Assembly (NCBI GenBank): GCA_964646615.1
Contig: CAZYEV010000019.1
Span: 78,731-142,730, forward strand
Direction of reading: 5' to 3'
DNA: 64,000 nt
From: M3007 sp964646615
GTDB taxonomy: Bacteria > Bacteroidota > Bacteroidia > Chitinophagales > Saprospiraceae
The position numbers were made by a program, and so were the translations under genes. Shown in pieces: positions 29,281-37,037 of the stretch; position 1 is the first letter of the stretch, and each line of letters starts with the position of its first letter. The notes below the pieces were generated by a model that made no database searches, was not told the DNA's origin, and was given only the letters and a program-made list of their open reading frames with translations.

Positions 29281-30627
29281 TCACCCCCAACCTTCAAAAT
29301 CCAGCCGTTCGCCCATCTTGCCTTCGTCGAAGCGCCCTTCGTGCCAGGCTAAATGCCCGCTGACGATGGTGCTGAGTACCTGGCCGCGGAAGGTATGCCC
29401 CTCGAAGGGCGACCAGCCGCATTTGTACAGGATGTTCTCGCGCGTCACGGTCCAGCGGCGACTGATGTCCACTAAGGCTAAGTCGGCCCAGTAGCCCTCT
29501 TCGACGAAGCCGCGTTCGCGCAAGCGGAAGGCGATGGCCGGCGCATGGCACATCTTCTCCACGATTTTTTCCAACGAAATTTTGCCGGCATGGTACAGTT
29601 CCAGCATGACGTTGAGGCCGTGCTGCACCAGTGGGAGGCCAGAGGGCGCCTGCAGATAGGGCTGGTTTTTCTCTTCCAAGGTGTGTGGAGCGTGGTCGGT
29701 GGCCACCACGTCTATGATGTTGTCGAGCAGGGCGGGCAGCAGGGCGTCGCGGTGTACCCTGTTTTTGATGGCCGGGTTGCACTTGATGAGGTTGCCTAAG
29801 TGCTCGTAGTGTTCGGAGTGGAAGTACAGGTGATGCACGCACACCTCGGCTGTGATGCGCTTTTTCGCCAAAGGCAGGCGGTTATCGAAGATCTTAAGTT
29901 CGTCGCGCGTGGTGAGGTGGAGCACGTGCAGGCGCGTGCCGAGCCGCCGGGCCAGGTCAACAGCCAGCGAAGAGGAGAGCAGGCAGGCCCGGACGTTGCG
30001 AATGCGCGGGTGATGCGATGCCTTGAGGTGGTCGTCGCCGTAGCGTTGCCGGTAGCGCTCCAGGTTTTCTCGCACCGTCGTTTCGTCTTCGCAGTGGGTA
30101 GCGATGAGCGTGGGTGCTTCGGCAAAAAGGCGCTCCAATGTGTGCACATCGTCCACCAGCATGTTGCCGGTGCTGCTGCCCATGAAGATTTTGATGCCAC
30201 ACACGCGCTTGGGGTCGGTGCGCAGCACTTCGTCCAGGTTATCGTTCGTGGTACCCATGAAGAAGGAGTAGTTGGCCAGCGATGTGCGCGCGGCAATCTG
30301 GTATTTGGCCTCCAGCAATTCTTGCGTTACTGCCGGCGGCTGCACGTTGGGCATCTCCATATAGGAGGTAACGCCGCCCGCCACCGCCGCTCGGCTCTCG
30401 GTGGCGATGGTGGCCTTGTGCGTCAGACCCGGTTCACGGAAGTGCACCTGGTCATCAATGATGCCCGGAATGAGGTGGTGCCCTTTGGCGTCTATCTCGA
30501 TGTCGGCGGGGGCGTCAATGGTGCGGTCAATGCGCTCGATACGCCCCTGACGGACGTACACATCGCGCTCCCGAATGCTGCCCTGGTTGACGACCTGAGC
30601 GTTGCGGATAAGGATGGTTTTTGTCAT
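29281..30627 (-). CDS. pyrC: Dihydroorotase
   Basis: 448 residues from ATG 30627. An amidohydrolase of de novo pyrimidine synthesis that cyclises carbamoyl-aspartate to dihydroorotate. Seen: DDQVHFREPGLTHKA, the carbamylated-Lys block CGIKIFMGSSTGNM, ATHCEDE, LHVLHLTT, and VVATDHAPHT. Where most type I enzymes have H-x-H in the first motif this one has Q-V-H (codon CAG). I recall Bacteroidota homologues with the same DDQVHFRE, so this may be a lineage trait. The in-frame extension to 30684 is unlike the family. Confidence 0.9.
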   Translation of the reverse strand: MTKTILIRNAQVVNQGSIRERDVYVRQGRIERIDRTIDAPADIEIDAKGHHLIPGIIDDQVHFREPGLTHKATIATESRAAVAGGVTSYMEMPNVQPPAVTQELLEAKYQIAARTSLANYSFFMGTTNDNLDEVLRTDPKRVCGIKIFMGSSTGNMLVDDVHTLERLFAEAPTLIATHCEDETTVRENLERYRQRYGDDHLKASHHPRIRNVRACLLSSSLAVDLARRLGTRLHVLHLTTRDELKIFDNRLPLAKKRITAEVCVHHLYFHSEHYEHLGNLIKCNPAIKNRVHRDALLPALLDNIIDVVATDHAPHTLEEKNQPYLQAPSGLPLVQHGLNVMLELYHAGKISLEKIVEKMCHAPAIAFRLRERGFVEEGYWADLALVDISRRWTVTRENILYKCGWSPFEGHTFRGQVLSTIVSGHLAWHEGRFDEGKMGERLDFEGWG

Positions 30628-30663
30628 GTGGAAAAAAAATTCGTCGAAAGAACAGCAAAAAAC

Positions 30664-30695
30664 TTGGTGGACGGCATTAGACAAGTCTAATTTTG
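30664..30695 (+). promoter_or_regulatory. Plus-strand promoter-like sequence upstream of the GNAT gene
   Basis: TTG at 30664-30666, a 21-base spacer, then TAATTTTG (30688-30695) matching TAnnTTTG. It would start a transcript near 30702 that meets the hairpin at 30753 before the acetyltransferase gene. Confidence 0.4.
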
Positions 30696-30752
30696 CCTCA
30701 GTTCGTGTTTACGACGATTTAAGTTCAAAAATGAAGCGTGTTTTGATGATGT

Positions 30753-30784
30753 CCTTCCCCGTTGCATAACGGGGAGGGATTTTT
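30753..30784 (+). terminator. Terminator-like hairpin in the leader of the GNAT gene
   Basis: Arms CCTTCCCCGTT (30753-30763) and AACGGGGAGGG (30768-30778), loop GCAT, with one T-G pair, then ATTTTTCG. It stands 38 bases upstream of the acetyltransferase start on the plus strand, where no upstream gene ends, so it suggests attenuation or the end of a short RNA of about 80 bases. Confidence 0.5.
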
Positions 30785-30822
30785 CGTTTAAAGGCCTGCT
30801 TTTGGCAAACAATGCGCTGAAA

Positions 30823-31269
30823 ATGAGTGAAGTACGAATAAGGCCTGCTACGGAGGCCGATATGCCGGCGGTGCATGCATTGGTGTACGAACTGGCAGTT
30901 TATGAGAAAGCACCCCAAGCCGTGGTAACGACCCCTGCGGAATACGCCCGCGATTTTCGCGAAGGGCGGTTCGACTGTTTGGTGGCCGAAAGTTCGGAAG
31001 GCATCGCGGGTATGGCCCTGTTTTTTATGGCCTATTCCACCTGGAAAGGCAAGATGCTTTACTTAGACGACCTGGTCGTTAGCGAGCCGTATCGCCGCAG
31101 TGGCATCGGCGGGCGCTTGTTTGAAGCGGTGCTGGCGGAAGGCCGTCGGCGCGGCTGCCGATTGGTCAAATGGCAGGTGCTCGATTGGAACGAACCTGCC
31201 CTGGCGTTTTACCGCAAGTACGAAGCCATCATCGAGACGGACTGGTGGAACGGCAAGATTTTCCTGTGA
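30823..31269 (+). CDS. GNAT-family N-acetyltransferase
   Basis: 148 residues from ATG 30823 (MSEVRIRPATEADMPAVHAL). Acetyl-CoA-binding motif A is visible as YLDDLVVSEPYRRSGIGGRL, with V-x-x-x-x-R-x-x-G-I-G, followed by the typical WQVLDWNEPALAFYRKY near the end. It resembles the diamine/spermidine N-acetyltransferase-like branch, but the substrate is undetermined. It ends five bases from the convergent DinB gene. Confidence 0.85.
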   Translation: MSEVRIRPATEADMPAVHALVYELAVYEKAPQAVVTTPAEYARDFREGRFDCLVAESSEGIAGMALFFMAYSTWKGKMLYLDDLVVSEPYRRSGIGGRLFEAVLAEGRRRGCRLVKWQVLDWNEPALAFYRKYEAIIETDWWNGKIFL

Positions 31270-31274
31270 GCCCT

Positions 31275-31808
31275 TCAGGCGTTCAAGTAACGCTCCTGAA
31301 TGATGCGCACGTGGTGTTGCAGGTGGCCGGCGATAATCCAGGCCAGCGCTAAGGGCGTGATTTCGCTGTCGGCAGCCATGCCGCGCCGCTCCCACATCGC
31401 CGGGCTAAAGTTGCGGAAGAGGTGTATCGTAGCCTCGCGCACAGCGGCGAATTCATCAGCCAGCGAGACGGGCGTTCGGCTGTTGGCTTCGCTCATTTCA
31501 GCGTAGGCCTCCTGGTCGAAGCCGGGCAGAGGCGTCTGGTCGCCGCGAGCAATCCGCAAGGCCCGGTAAGCAAAAATGCGCTCCGAGTCTATCAAGTGGA
31601 GTACCAACTGTGCCAGCGTCCATTTGCCTTCATCGTAGGAAATCTCCCACTTTTCCCACGGAATGTGTTTGAAAAAGGCCAGTACTCCTGCCTTTTGTTC
31701 TTCCAGAAAACGCACGATGTCGTCCGTTTCTATTTCCTGCACATAGGCAGCGTAAAAAGGCGCGTAATCGCCGGCTTCCGGCTTTCTTGTTTGCTCAAGG
31801 TGTTGCAT
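31275..31808 (-). CDS. DinB-family protein
   Basis: 177 residues forming a DinB/YfiT-like four-helix bundle: KWEISYDEGKWTLAQLVLHL, then ERIFAYRALRIARGD, and WIIAGHLQHHVRIIQERYL. The three His at helix positions (in LHLIDSER, AGHLQHH) are the metal ligands of the family. Members include bacillithiol transferases and uncharacterised metal-dependent hydrolases; the specific activity here is unknown. Confidence 0.85.
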   Translation of the reverse strand: MQHLEQTRKPEAGDYAPFYAAYVQEIETDDIVRFLEEQKAGVLAFFKHIPWEKWEISYDEGKWTLAQLVLHLIDSERIFAYRALRIARGDQTPLPGFDQEAYAEMSEANSRTPVSLADEFAAVREATIHLFRNFSPAMWERRGMAADSEITPLALAWIIAGHLQHHVRIIQERYLNA

Positions 31809-31856
31809 AGTTCGTTTTTTATTTTCAAAAATGCGCTATAAAACAATGGCCTTTTG

Positions 31857-32024
31857 ATGACTGAAGTCAAAGACCAGAGTGATGCTTGGCCGAAACGTTA
31901 CAAGTGCAGGTATTGCAAACGCCGACAGCGGCGCAGAAGCCATTACTTTTGCCGGCCACAGCCGAAAAATTGCGATAAAAATAGCCCTCTGGTAGCCTCT
32001 TCAATCTTTCTTCGATTTCCATGA
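31857..32024 (+). CDS. Small putative zinc-finger protein overlapping rmlB
   Basis: A 55-residue frame, MTEVKDQSDAWPKRYKCRYC, continuing KRRQRRRSHYFCRPQPKNCD and a tail. Four cysteines are spaced C-x2-C-x11-C-x6-C, with a very basic loop between them, which suggests a small zinc-binding or nucleic-acid-binding protein. Its stop overlaps the ATG of the following dTDP-glucose dehydratase (ATGA at 32021-32024), a spacing typical of coupled genes. It could still be a chance frame; conservation across relatives would decide. Confidence 0.35.
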   Translation: MTEVKDQSDAWPKRYKCRYCKRRQRRRSHYFCRPQPKNCDKNSPLVASSIFLRFP

Positions 32025-33070
32025 CCATCCTTATCACCGGCGGCGCAGGTTTCATTGGCTCTCACGCCGTGCGCCTTTTTGTACAGCGCTATCCGCAGTA
32101 CCATATCGTCAATCTCGATGCACTGACGTATGCGGGCAACCTGGCCAACCTGCGCGACGTGGAGCAGGCGCCCAACTACACTTTTGTGCGCGGTGATATT
32201 CGCGACGCTGCGCTTTTGGACCGCCTGTTTGCCGAGTACCGCTTCGATGCTGTCGTCCATCTGGCGGCCGAAAGCCACGTGGATCGTTCCATCACCAATC
32301 CGTTGGCCTTTGTCGAAACAAACGTGCTGGGCACCGTCAACCTGCTCAATGCTGCCCGAAAACACTGGGCAGAGAATAGTGAGGGCAAGCGTTTTTACCA
32401 CGTGTCCACCGACGAGGTGTACGGTTCCTTAGGCTCCGAAGGATACTTCACCGAAGAGACGCCTTACGACCCGCGTTCGCCCTATTCGGCCTCGAAGGCT
32501 GCCAGCGACCACTTTGTGCGCGCCTATTTTCACACGTACGGCCTGCCGGTAGTACTTTCCAATTGCAGCAACAACTACGGCCCGTACCAGTTTCCGGAAA
32601 AGCTCATCCCGCTGATGATCAACAACATCCGTGAAGGCCGTCCTCTGCCCGTCTATGGCGACGGGCGCAACGTGCGCGACTGGCTGTGGGTCATAGACCA
32701 CGCCGAGGCCATGGATGCCATCCTGCACCGCGGGCGCATCGGTGAGACGTACAACATCGGCGGCCACAACGAATGGGCCAACATTGACCTGGTGCATTTG
32801 CTCTGCGACCTGGCCGATGAACTCCTCCAACGCCCCGCCGGAACGGCCCGCCAGCTGATTACCTTCGTGAAAGACCGCCCCGGCCACGATCGGCGCTACG
32901 CCATTGATGCCTCCAAAATCCGCCGCGAGCTGGGCTGGCAACCTTCCATCACCTTCGAGGAAGGGCTACGCCAGACCATCCAGTGGTATTTGGACAACAC
33001 CGAATGGCTGCAACAGGTCGTATCGGGCGAATATCGAGACTACTACGAAAAGCACTACGCGCAGCGGTAA
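32021..33070 (+). CDS. rmlB: dTDP-glucose 4,6-dehydratase
   Basis: 349 residues. A short-chain dehydrogenase-type enzyme that makes dTDP-4-keto-6-deoxyglucose for surface polysaccharides (dTDP-rhamnose and similar). The NAD site is ITGGAGFIGSHAVRLF; active-site blocks are HVSTDEVYGSLG (Thr, Asp, Glu) and YSASKAASDH (Tyr-x3-Lys); NNYGPYQFPEKLIPL is family-typical. No rmlA, rmlC or rmlD is in the window. Confidence 0.95.
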   Translation: MTILITGGAGFIGSHAVRLFVQRYPQYHIVNLDALTYAGNLANLRDVEQAPNYTFVRGDIRDAALLDRLFAEYRFDAVVHLAAESHVDRSITNPLAFVETNVLGTVNLLNAARKHWAENSEGKRFYHVSTDEVYGSLGSEGYFTEETPYDPRSPYSASKAASDHFVRAYFHTYGLPVVLSNCSNNYGPYQFPEKLIPLMINNIREGRPLPVYGDGRNVRDWLWVIDHAEAMDAILHRGRIGETYNIGGHNEWANIDLVHLLCDLADELLQRPAGTARQLITFVKDRPGHDRRYAIDASKIRRELGWQPSITFEEGLRQTIQWYLDNTEWLQQVVSGEYRDYYEKHYAQR

Positions 33071-33076
33071 CCGTCC

Positions 33077-33904
33077 TTACGCAGAAAGGCGGCGCAGCAC
33101 TTCGCGCACCAGTAACGTCAGGCGCGGTTGGGCTTCGCTGGCCAGCGCAATGACGTCTTCAGCCGTCGTCATGCGGATGACGTTGGGCGGGAAGGCCACA
33201 TTCGTTACCAACGAAAGCATCAGCACCGGAATGCCCTGATGGCGTGCGACCAGCACTTCGGGCACCGAGGACATGCCCGTGCAATCGCCACCCAAGCGCC
33301 GCAGCATGGCGTATTCGGCGGGCGTTTCCAGATTGGGCCCCTGCAAGGCGCAGTAAACACCCTCAAAAGCGCGGATGCCGTGCTGGCGAGCGGCGTCTAA
33401 GGCCAGTTGGCGCAGCCCAGGGTCGTAGGGTTCCGACATGTCGGGAAAGCGCGGGCCGAGGCGTTCGTCGTTGGGGCCGCGCAGTGGGTTTTCGGGCAGC
33501 AGGTTGATGTGGTCGCGCACCACGGCGATGTCGCCGCTGCGGAAATGCGGATTGACGCCACCCGAGGCGTTGGTGATGATGAGCCGCTCGATGCCCAGCG
33601 CACCCAACACGCGCACCGGAAAGGTTACTTGCTGCATCGTCCAGCCCTCATAGTAGTGTAAACGGCCCGACATCACCACCACCGGATGCCCGTCTAAGTG
33701 GCCGAAAACCAGCTCGCCCCGATGGCTTGGCGCCGTGCTGTGGGCAAAGTGCGGGATGCGGCTGTACGCCACTTTCGCCGTTGGCGCAATCTCGTCGGCC
33801 AAGTTGCCCAAGCCGGTGCCCAGGATGATGCCCGTTCGGGGCTGAAAATCCGTTGCCTGCCGAATGGCGGCGACGGCCTCCTGTATTTGTTCGTATAAAG
33901 CCAT
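33077..33904 (-). CDS. Purine-nucleoside phosphorylase (trimeric type)
   Basis: 275 residues from ATG 33904 (MALYEQIQEAVAAIRQATDF). It cleaves inosine or guanosine with phosphate in purine salvage. Landmarks: GIILGTGLGNLADEI, VVMSGRLHYYEGWTMQQVTF, ITNASGGVNPHFRSGD and YCALQGPNLETPAEY. The next gene on the same strand, a BASS transporter, lies only five bases upstream of the start (34839..33910), so the two are likely one operon. Confidence 0.92.
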   Translation of the reverse strand: MALYEQIQEAVAAIRQATDFQPRTGIILGTGLGNLADEIAPTAKVAYSRIPHFAHSTAPSHRGELVFGHLDGHPVVVMSGRLHYYEGWTMQQVTFPVRVLGALGIERLIITNASGGVNPHFRSGDIAVVRDHINLLPENPLRGPNDERLGPRFPDMSEPYDPGLRQLALDAARQHGIRAFEGVYCALQGPNLETPAEYAMLRRLGGDCTGMSSVPEVLVARHQGIPVLMLSLVTNVAFPPNVIRMTTAEDVIALASEAQPRLTLLVREVLRRLSA

Positions 33905-33909
33905 GAATG

Positions 33910-34839
33910 CTAAGAAGTTGTGCGTTCTTGCAGCGTTGGCGCTCGTTGGGTGGAGCGCCGCCACCACCAGGCTAAGGCGATGCCCGTAACTAAGTCCCAG
34001 ATGCCCCACCAGGCGGCGATGAGCGCCATGCCGCCCAGGCCGTTGAAGAAGCGGAAGATGAGCAACAGCCCCAGCGCCGTGTTGTGGATGCCCGTCTCGA
34101 AGGCCAGTGCCCGGCTATCGGCCTCGGACAGGCGAGCCGCGCGGCCCAGGGCATAGCCAATGCCCAGACCAAGGCCGTTGTGCAGCAGCACCAGCACAAA
34201 GGCGTAGCCCACGTACGTAACCACGTGGTCGCGATTGCCCCAAAGTGCGCCCAGGATGATGCCAAAGAAGAGGATGAGCGAAAGGCGCTGCACCCAGCCG
34301 CGAATGCGCGCCACCAGCCCAGGTTGGTAATGGGTCAGCAACATGCCTGCCAGCAGCGGCAGCAAGATGAGCTGCACGATAATCAGCGCCATTTCGCCAA
34401 AGCCGATGTCGAAGTCGCGCCGCAACTGCGCTGCACCCGGCACGGCGCTCGACCACAACAGAAAACCCAGCGGCGTTACCACCGACGCCAGCAGGATGAC
34501 GATGCCGTTGAAGGTTACCGACAGCGCCGTATTGCCCCGAGCAAAGTGCACCAGAAAATTGGTCATATTGCCCGAAGGGCACATGCCCACCAGCACCATG
34601 CCCAGCGCCATGCTCACCGGCGGCTGAAAGAGCGCAATCAGGCCCAGCGTCATGAGCGGGAAGAGCAGGTACTGCGCCACCAGACCCACCCCAATGGCAC
34701 GCGGGAAGCGGAAGACCTGCCGAAAGTCGGAAAGCCGGATATCCAGAGCGACGCTGAACATCAGAAAGGCCATCACTACATTGAGCAGGGCCAGCTGGTC
34801 GGCATCGAAGCGAATGCGAAGGGCGTCAACAGGGTGCAT
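33910..34839 (-). CDS. Bile acid:sodium symporter (BASS) family transporter
   Basis: 309 residues with about nine to ten helices. Family signs are FLMFSVALDIRLSDFR near the N-terminus, LVGMCPSGNMTNFLVHFARG (the crossover region) and ETGIHNTALGLLL. Bacterial members carry organic acids such as pantoate or bile-acid-like compounds with sodium; the substrate here is unknown. Co-directional and nearly contiguous with the purine phosphorylase gene downstream and the sugar-dehydrogenase-like gene upstream. Confidence 0.87.
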   Translation of the reverse strand: MHPVDALRIRFDADQLALLNVVMAFLMFSVALDIRLSDFRQVFRFPRAIGVGLVAQYLLFPLMTLGLIALFQPPVSMALGMVLVGMCPSGNMTNFLVHFARGNTALSVTFNGIVILLASVVTPLGFLLWSSAVPGAAQLRRDFDIGFGEMALIIVQLILLPLLAGMLLTHYQPGLVARIRGWVQRLSLILFFGIILGALWGNRDHVVTYVGYAFVLVLLHNGLGLGIGYALGRAARLSEADSRALAFETGIHNTALGLLLIFRFFNGLGGMALIAAWWGIWDLVTGIALAWWWRRSTQRAPTLQERTTS

Positions 34840-34854
34840 AGGCAGCAGAGCGGC

Positions 34855-36051
34855 TTATTTCGGCGAGTAGTAAATGCGGTAGATGGCGTCGGCGAAGTCG
34901 TCCGACACCAACAGCGAGCCATCGGGCAGCCACTCTAAGTCCACGGGCCGGCCCCACACGTCATCGCCGGGTTGCAACCAGCCTTCAGCGAACGGCTCGT
35001 AGCGAGTGCACTTGCCCTCGTTGTTGAGGCGCACCAACGTCAGGCGGTAGCCTATTTTGCGCGAGCGGTTCCAGGAGCCGTGCTCGGCAATGAGGATTTG
35101 ATTTCGATATTCGGCGGGCCAGTTGTGGCTCAGCACAAATTCCACCCCCAAGGGCGCCACGTGTGGGCCGAGGTTTTGGGCCGGCGGCGTGAAGTCGCTA
35201 CAGGGGCGTTTGTGGCCGAATTTCGGGTCAGGGGTATCGCCCTGGTGGCAGTACGGGTATCCGAAGTGCATGCCGTCGCGCGGGGCATGGTTGAGTTCGC
35301 AGGCGGGCATGTCGTCGCCCATCATGTCGCGGCCGTTGTCGGTAAACCACAGGTGCTTCGTCTGCGGGTGCCAGGTGAAGCCTACGGTGTTGCGCACGCC
35401 GTGCTGCACGATTTCCGGGCCTTTTTCGGGCCTGTCCACGTCTATGCGCGTGATGCTGGCATAGAGCGGGTTATCTAAGCGCTCGCAAATGTTGCACGGA
35501 GCGCCCACCGGCACATAGAGCAGGCCGTCAGGCCCAAAGGCGATATACTTCCAGCCGTGGTGCGCATCGGTAGGGTAGCGGTCGTACACCACCACCGGCG
35601 TTGGCGGGTTCGACAGCCGGCGCTCGATGTCGTCAAAGCGCAAGATGCGGCTCACCTCGGCCACGTACAGGCTGCCGTTGCGGAAGGCCACACCGTTGGG
35701 CATGCGCAGCCCCGTGGCCAACGTGTAGCGCAGGTCCGCTACCCCATCGCCGTTCGTATCGCGCAGGGCGTACACATTGCCCACGTCGCGCGTGCCGACG
35801 AACAGCGTCCCATTGGGCGACAGGCACATCGAACGCGCATTTTGCAAACCTTCGGCGTACACACCTATGCGGAAGCCCTCCGGCAGCCGAATGCGACCTA
35901 ATGGCAACGACCCGCGATACTCATCCGCCGACGCAGCCGCCGGAGCGGATGTCGGCCGTCCGTTAGAGCCGGAAGAACCAGCACAACCCACCCACACGGC
36001 GCCCGCCAGCGCCACACCTATTATTATAGATGAAAAAACAACCCTTCTCAT
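34855..36051 (-). CDS. PQQ-dependent sorbosone/aldose sugar dehydrogenase-like lipoprotein
   Basis: 398 residues. The N-terminus carries a hydrophobic stretch ending VWVGC, a probable lipoprotein signal (Trp at -3 is unusual), so the product is likely periplasmic and lipid-anchored. A six-bladed propeller follows: LPEGFRIGVYAEGLQNARSM, LFVGTRDVGNVYAL, HHGWKYIAFGPDGLLYVPVG and ILIAEHGSWNRSRKIGYRL, typical of the sorbosone dehydrogenase/soluble aldose dehydrogenase family. The TDNGRD and DMMGDDMPACELN parts match calcium-site regions. The substrate is uncertain. Confidence 0.87.
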   Translation of the reverse strand: MRRVVFSSIIIGVALAGAVWVGCAGSSGSNGRPTSAPAAASADEYRGSLPLGRIRLPEGFRIGVYAEGLQNARSMCLSPNGTLFVGTRDVGNVYALRDTNGDGVADLRYTLATGLRMPNGVAFRNGSLYVAEVSRILRFDDIERRLSNPPTPVVVYDRYPTDAHHGWKYIAFGPDGLLYVPVGAPCNICERLDNPLYASITRIDVDRPEKGPEIVQHGVRNTVGFTWHPQTKHLWFTDNGRDMMGDDMPACELNHAPRDGMHFGYPYCHQGDTPDPKFGHKRPCSDFTPPAQNLGPHVAPLGVEFVLSHNWPAEYRNQILIAEHGSWNRSRKIGYRLTLVRLNNEGKCTRYEPFAEGWLQPGDDVWGRPVDLEWLPDGSLLVSDDFADAIYRIYYSPK

Positions 36052-36403
36052 CGGTTGAGATATTTGAATGAAAAACGACTACCCCTGCAAAAGTGCAAAT
36101 GCGCCGCGCTTAAGCGCGTTTTTTTGAAAAAATAAACCGCAACAAGGCGCTTTGAACACTTCCCCTAACAAGCCAGCAGGCGCCTGGTTGCCCGCGAAAG
36201 ACCGGCTAAATGCCGGAGCGCGGCGGCAATGACAAACAGCGCTGATTTTTTTTGTGGCTTTTAACATTTGGCGGAGGTGTTTGGCACGAGTTTGGCTTAA
36301 TGTTTGTTACTTCATACGATAGAAACGGTTTAGTGAAAGAGAAGCCCGGTAGCAAACGCGTTACCGGGCTCTTTTCATTTAAGCCACGTGCCAGCCATCA
36401 GGG
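36052..36403. terminator. Intergenic region with a strong hairpin downstream of pnuC
   Basis: This 352-base region separates the sorbosone-dehydrogenase-like gene start from the pnuC stop, both on the minus strand. At 36343-36370 the arms AGCCCGGTA and TACCGGGCT flank a loop of about ten bases. On the plus strand the stem is followed by CTTTTCATTT, on the minus strand by TCTCTTTC, so it could end the pnuC transcript or act in both directions. The rest is AT-rich and shows no gene; a promoter for the minus-strand gene at 36051 is expected here but I see no clean TAnnTTTG box. Confidence 0.55.
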
Positions 36404-37018
36404 TCAGAGCGTGCGAAGCCGACGCCGCCACTCGATATAGCCCAGAACTGCCAGAGCCAGGAAGACCAGGTACTGAAACGAGGCAAACACAAAGCCTTTG
36501 ACGAAATACAGAGGAATGGACGTCAGGTTGGTCGCCATCCACCACAGCCAGTGTTCCAGTTTTTTGCGCGTCATGAGCCACATGCCCGTGTAGGCTGTGG
36601 CGGCAGCAAAGCCGTCGGCGGCGGGCACGGTGCTGTCGGTCCAGCGGTCGAGGACGACATACAGCCCTGCCCACCAGGCGGCGAAGAAGAGCAACGCCAG
36701 GCTCCACTCGCGCGCATTCGAGCGCGTAATGCGCACTCGGGCATGCCCATCCGGCTTCTTTCGGGCCCAATTCACCCAACCCACCACACTCATCACCGTA
36801 TAGTACGCATTGACCCCCGCCTCGGCATACAGCCCGGCTACCATGCTCAGGTAGATGAAAAGCGTGGTGTTGACCAGCCCGACGGGATAGACCAGAATGT
36901 TCTCCTGGCGCGAAAACAGTATGCTGGCGATGCCGAAAACAACGGCAACGAACTCTAAGGCGGAGGTCTGTCGCAACCCCTCTACGAATGCTTGAGCAAT
37001 GTCGGGCCAGGAGAGCAT
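36404..37018 (-). CDS. pnuC: PnuC-type nicotinamide riboside (or vitamin) transporter
   Basis: 204 residues with seven predicted helices. Typical PnuC features: WPDIAQAFVEGLRQTSALEF then VAVVFGIASILFSRQENIL with a following YPVGLVNTTLFIYL, and EHWLWWMATNLTSIPLYFVK near the C-terminus, where the WxxWxxxN motif lies. Members carry nicotinamide riboside or, in related groups, riboflavin or thiamine. No NadR or thiamine kinase is beside it and no riboswitch was seen. Confidence 0.9.
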   Translation of the reverse strand: MLSWPDIAQAFVEGLRQTSALEFVAVVFGIASILFSRQENILVYPVGLVNTTLFIYLSMVAGLYAEAGVNAYYTVMSVVGWVNWARKKPDGHARVRITRSNAREWSLALLFFAAWWAGLYVVLDRWTDSTVPAADGFAAATAYTGMWLMTRKKLEHWLWWMATNLTSIPLYFVKGFVFASFQYLVFLALAVLGYIEWRRRLRTL

Positions 37019-37037
37019 GGGCGCAAAAAAACGATGC

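Noticed and set aside
36280..36375. Small RNA gene ending at the 36343 hairpin on the plus strand
   Set aside because: The upstream sequence has TTTG-like words but no properly spaced promoter pair; the hairpin is more simply explained as the end of the pnuC transcript.
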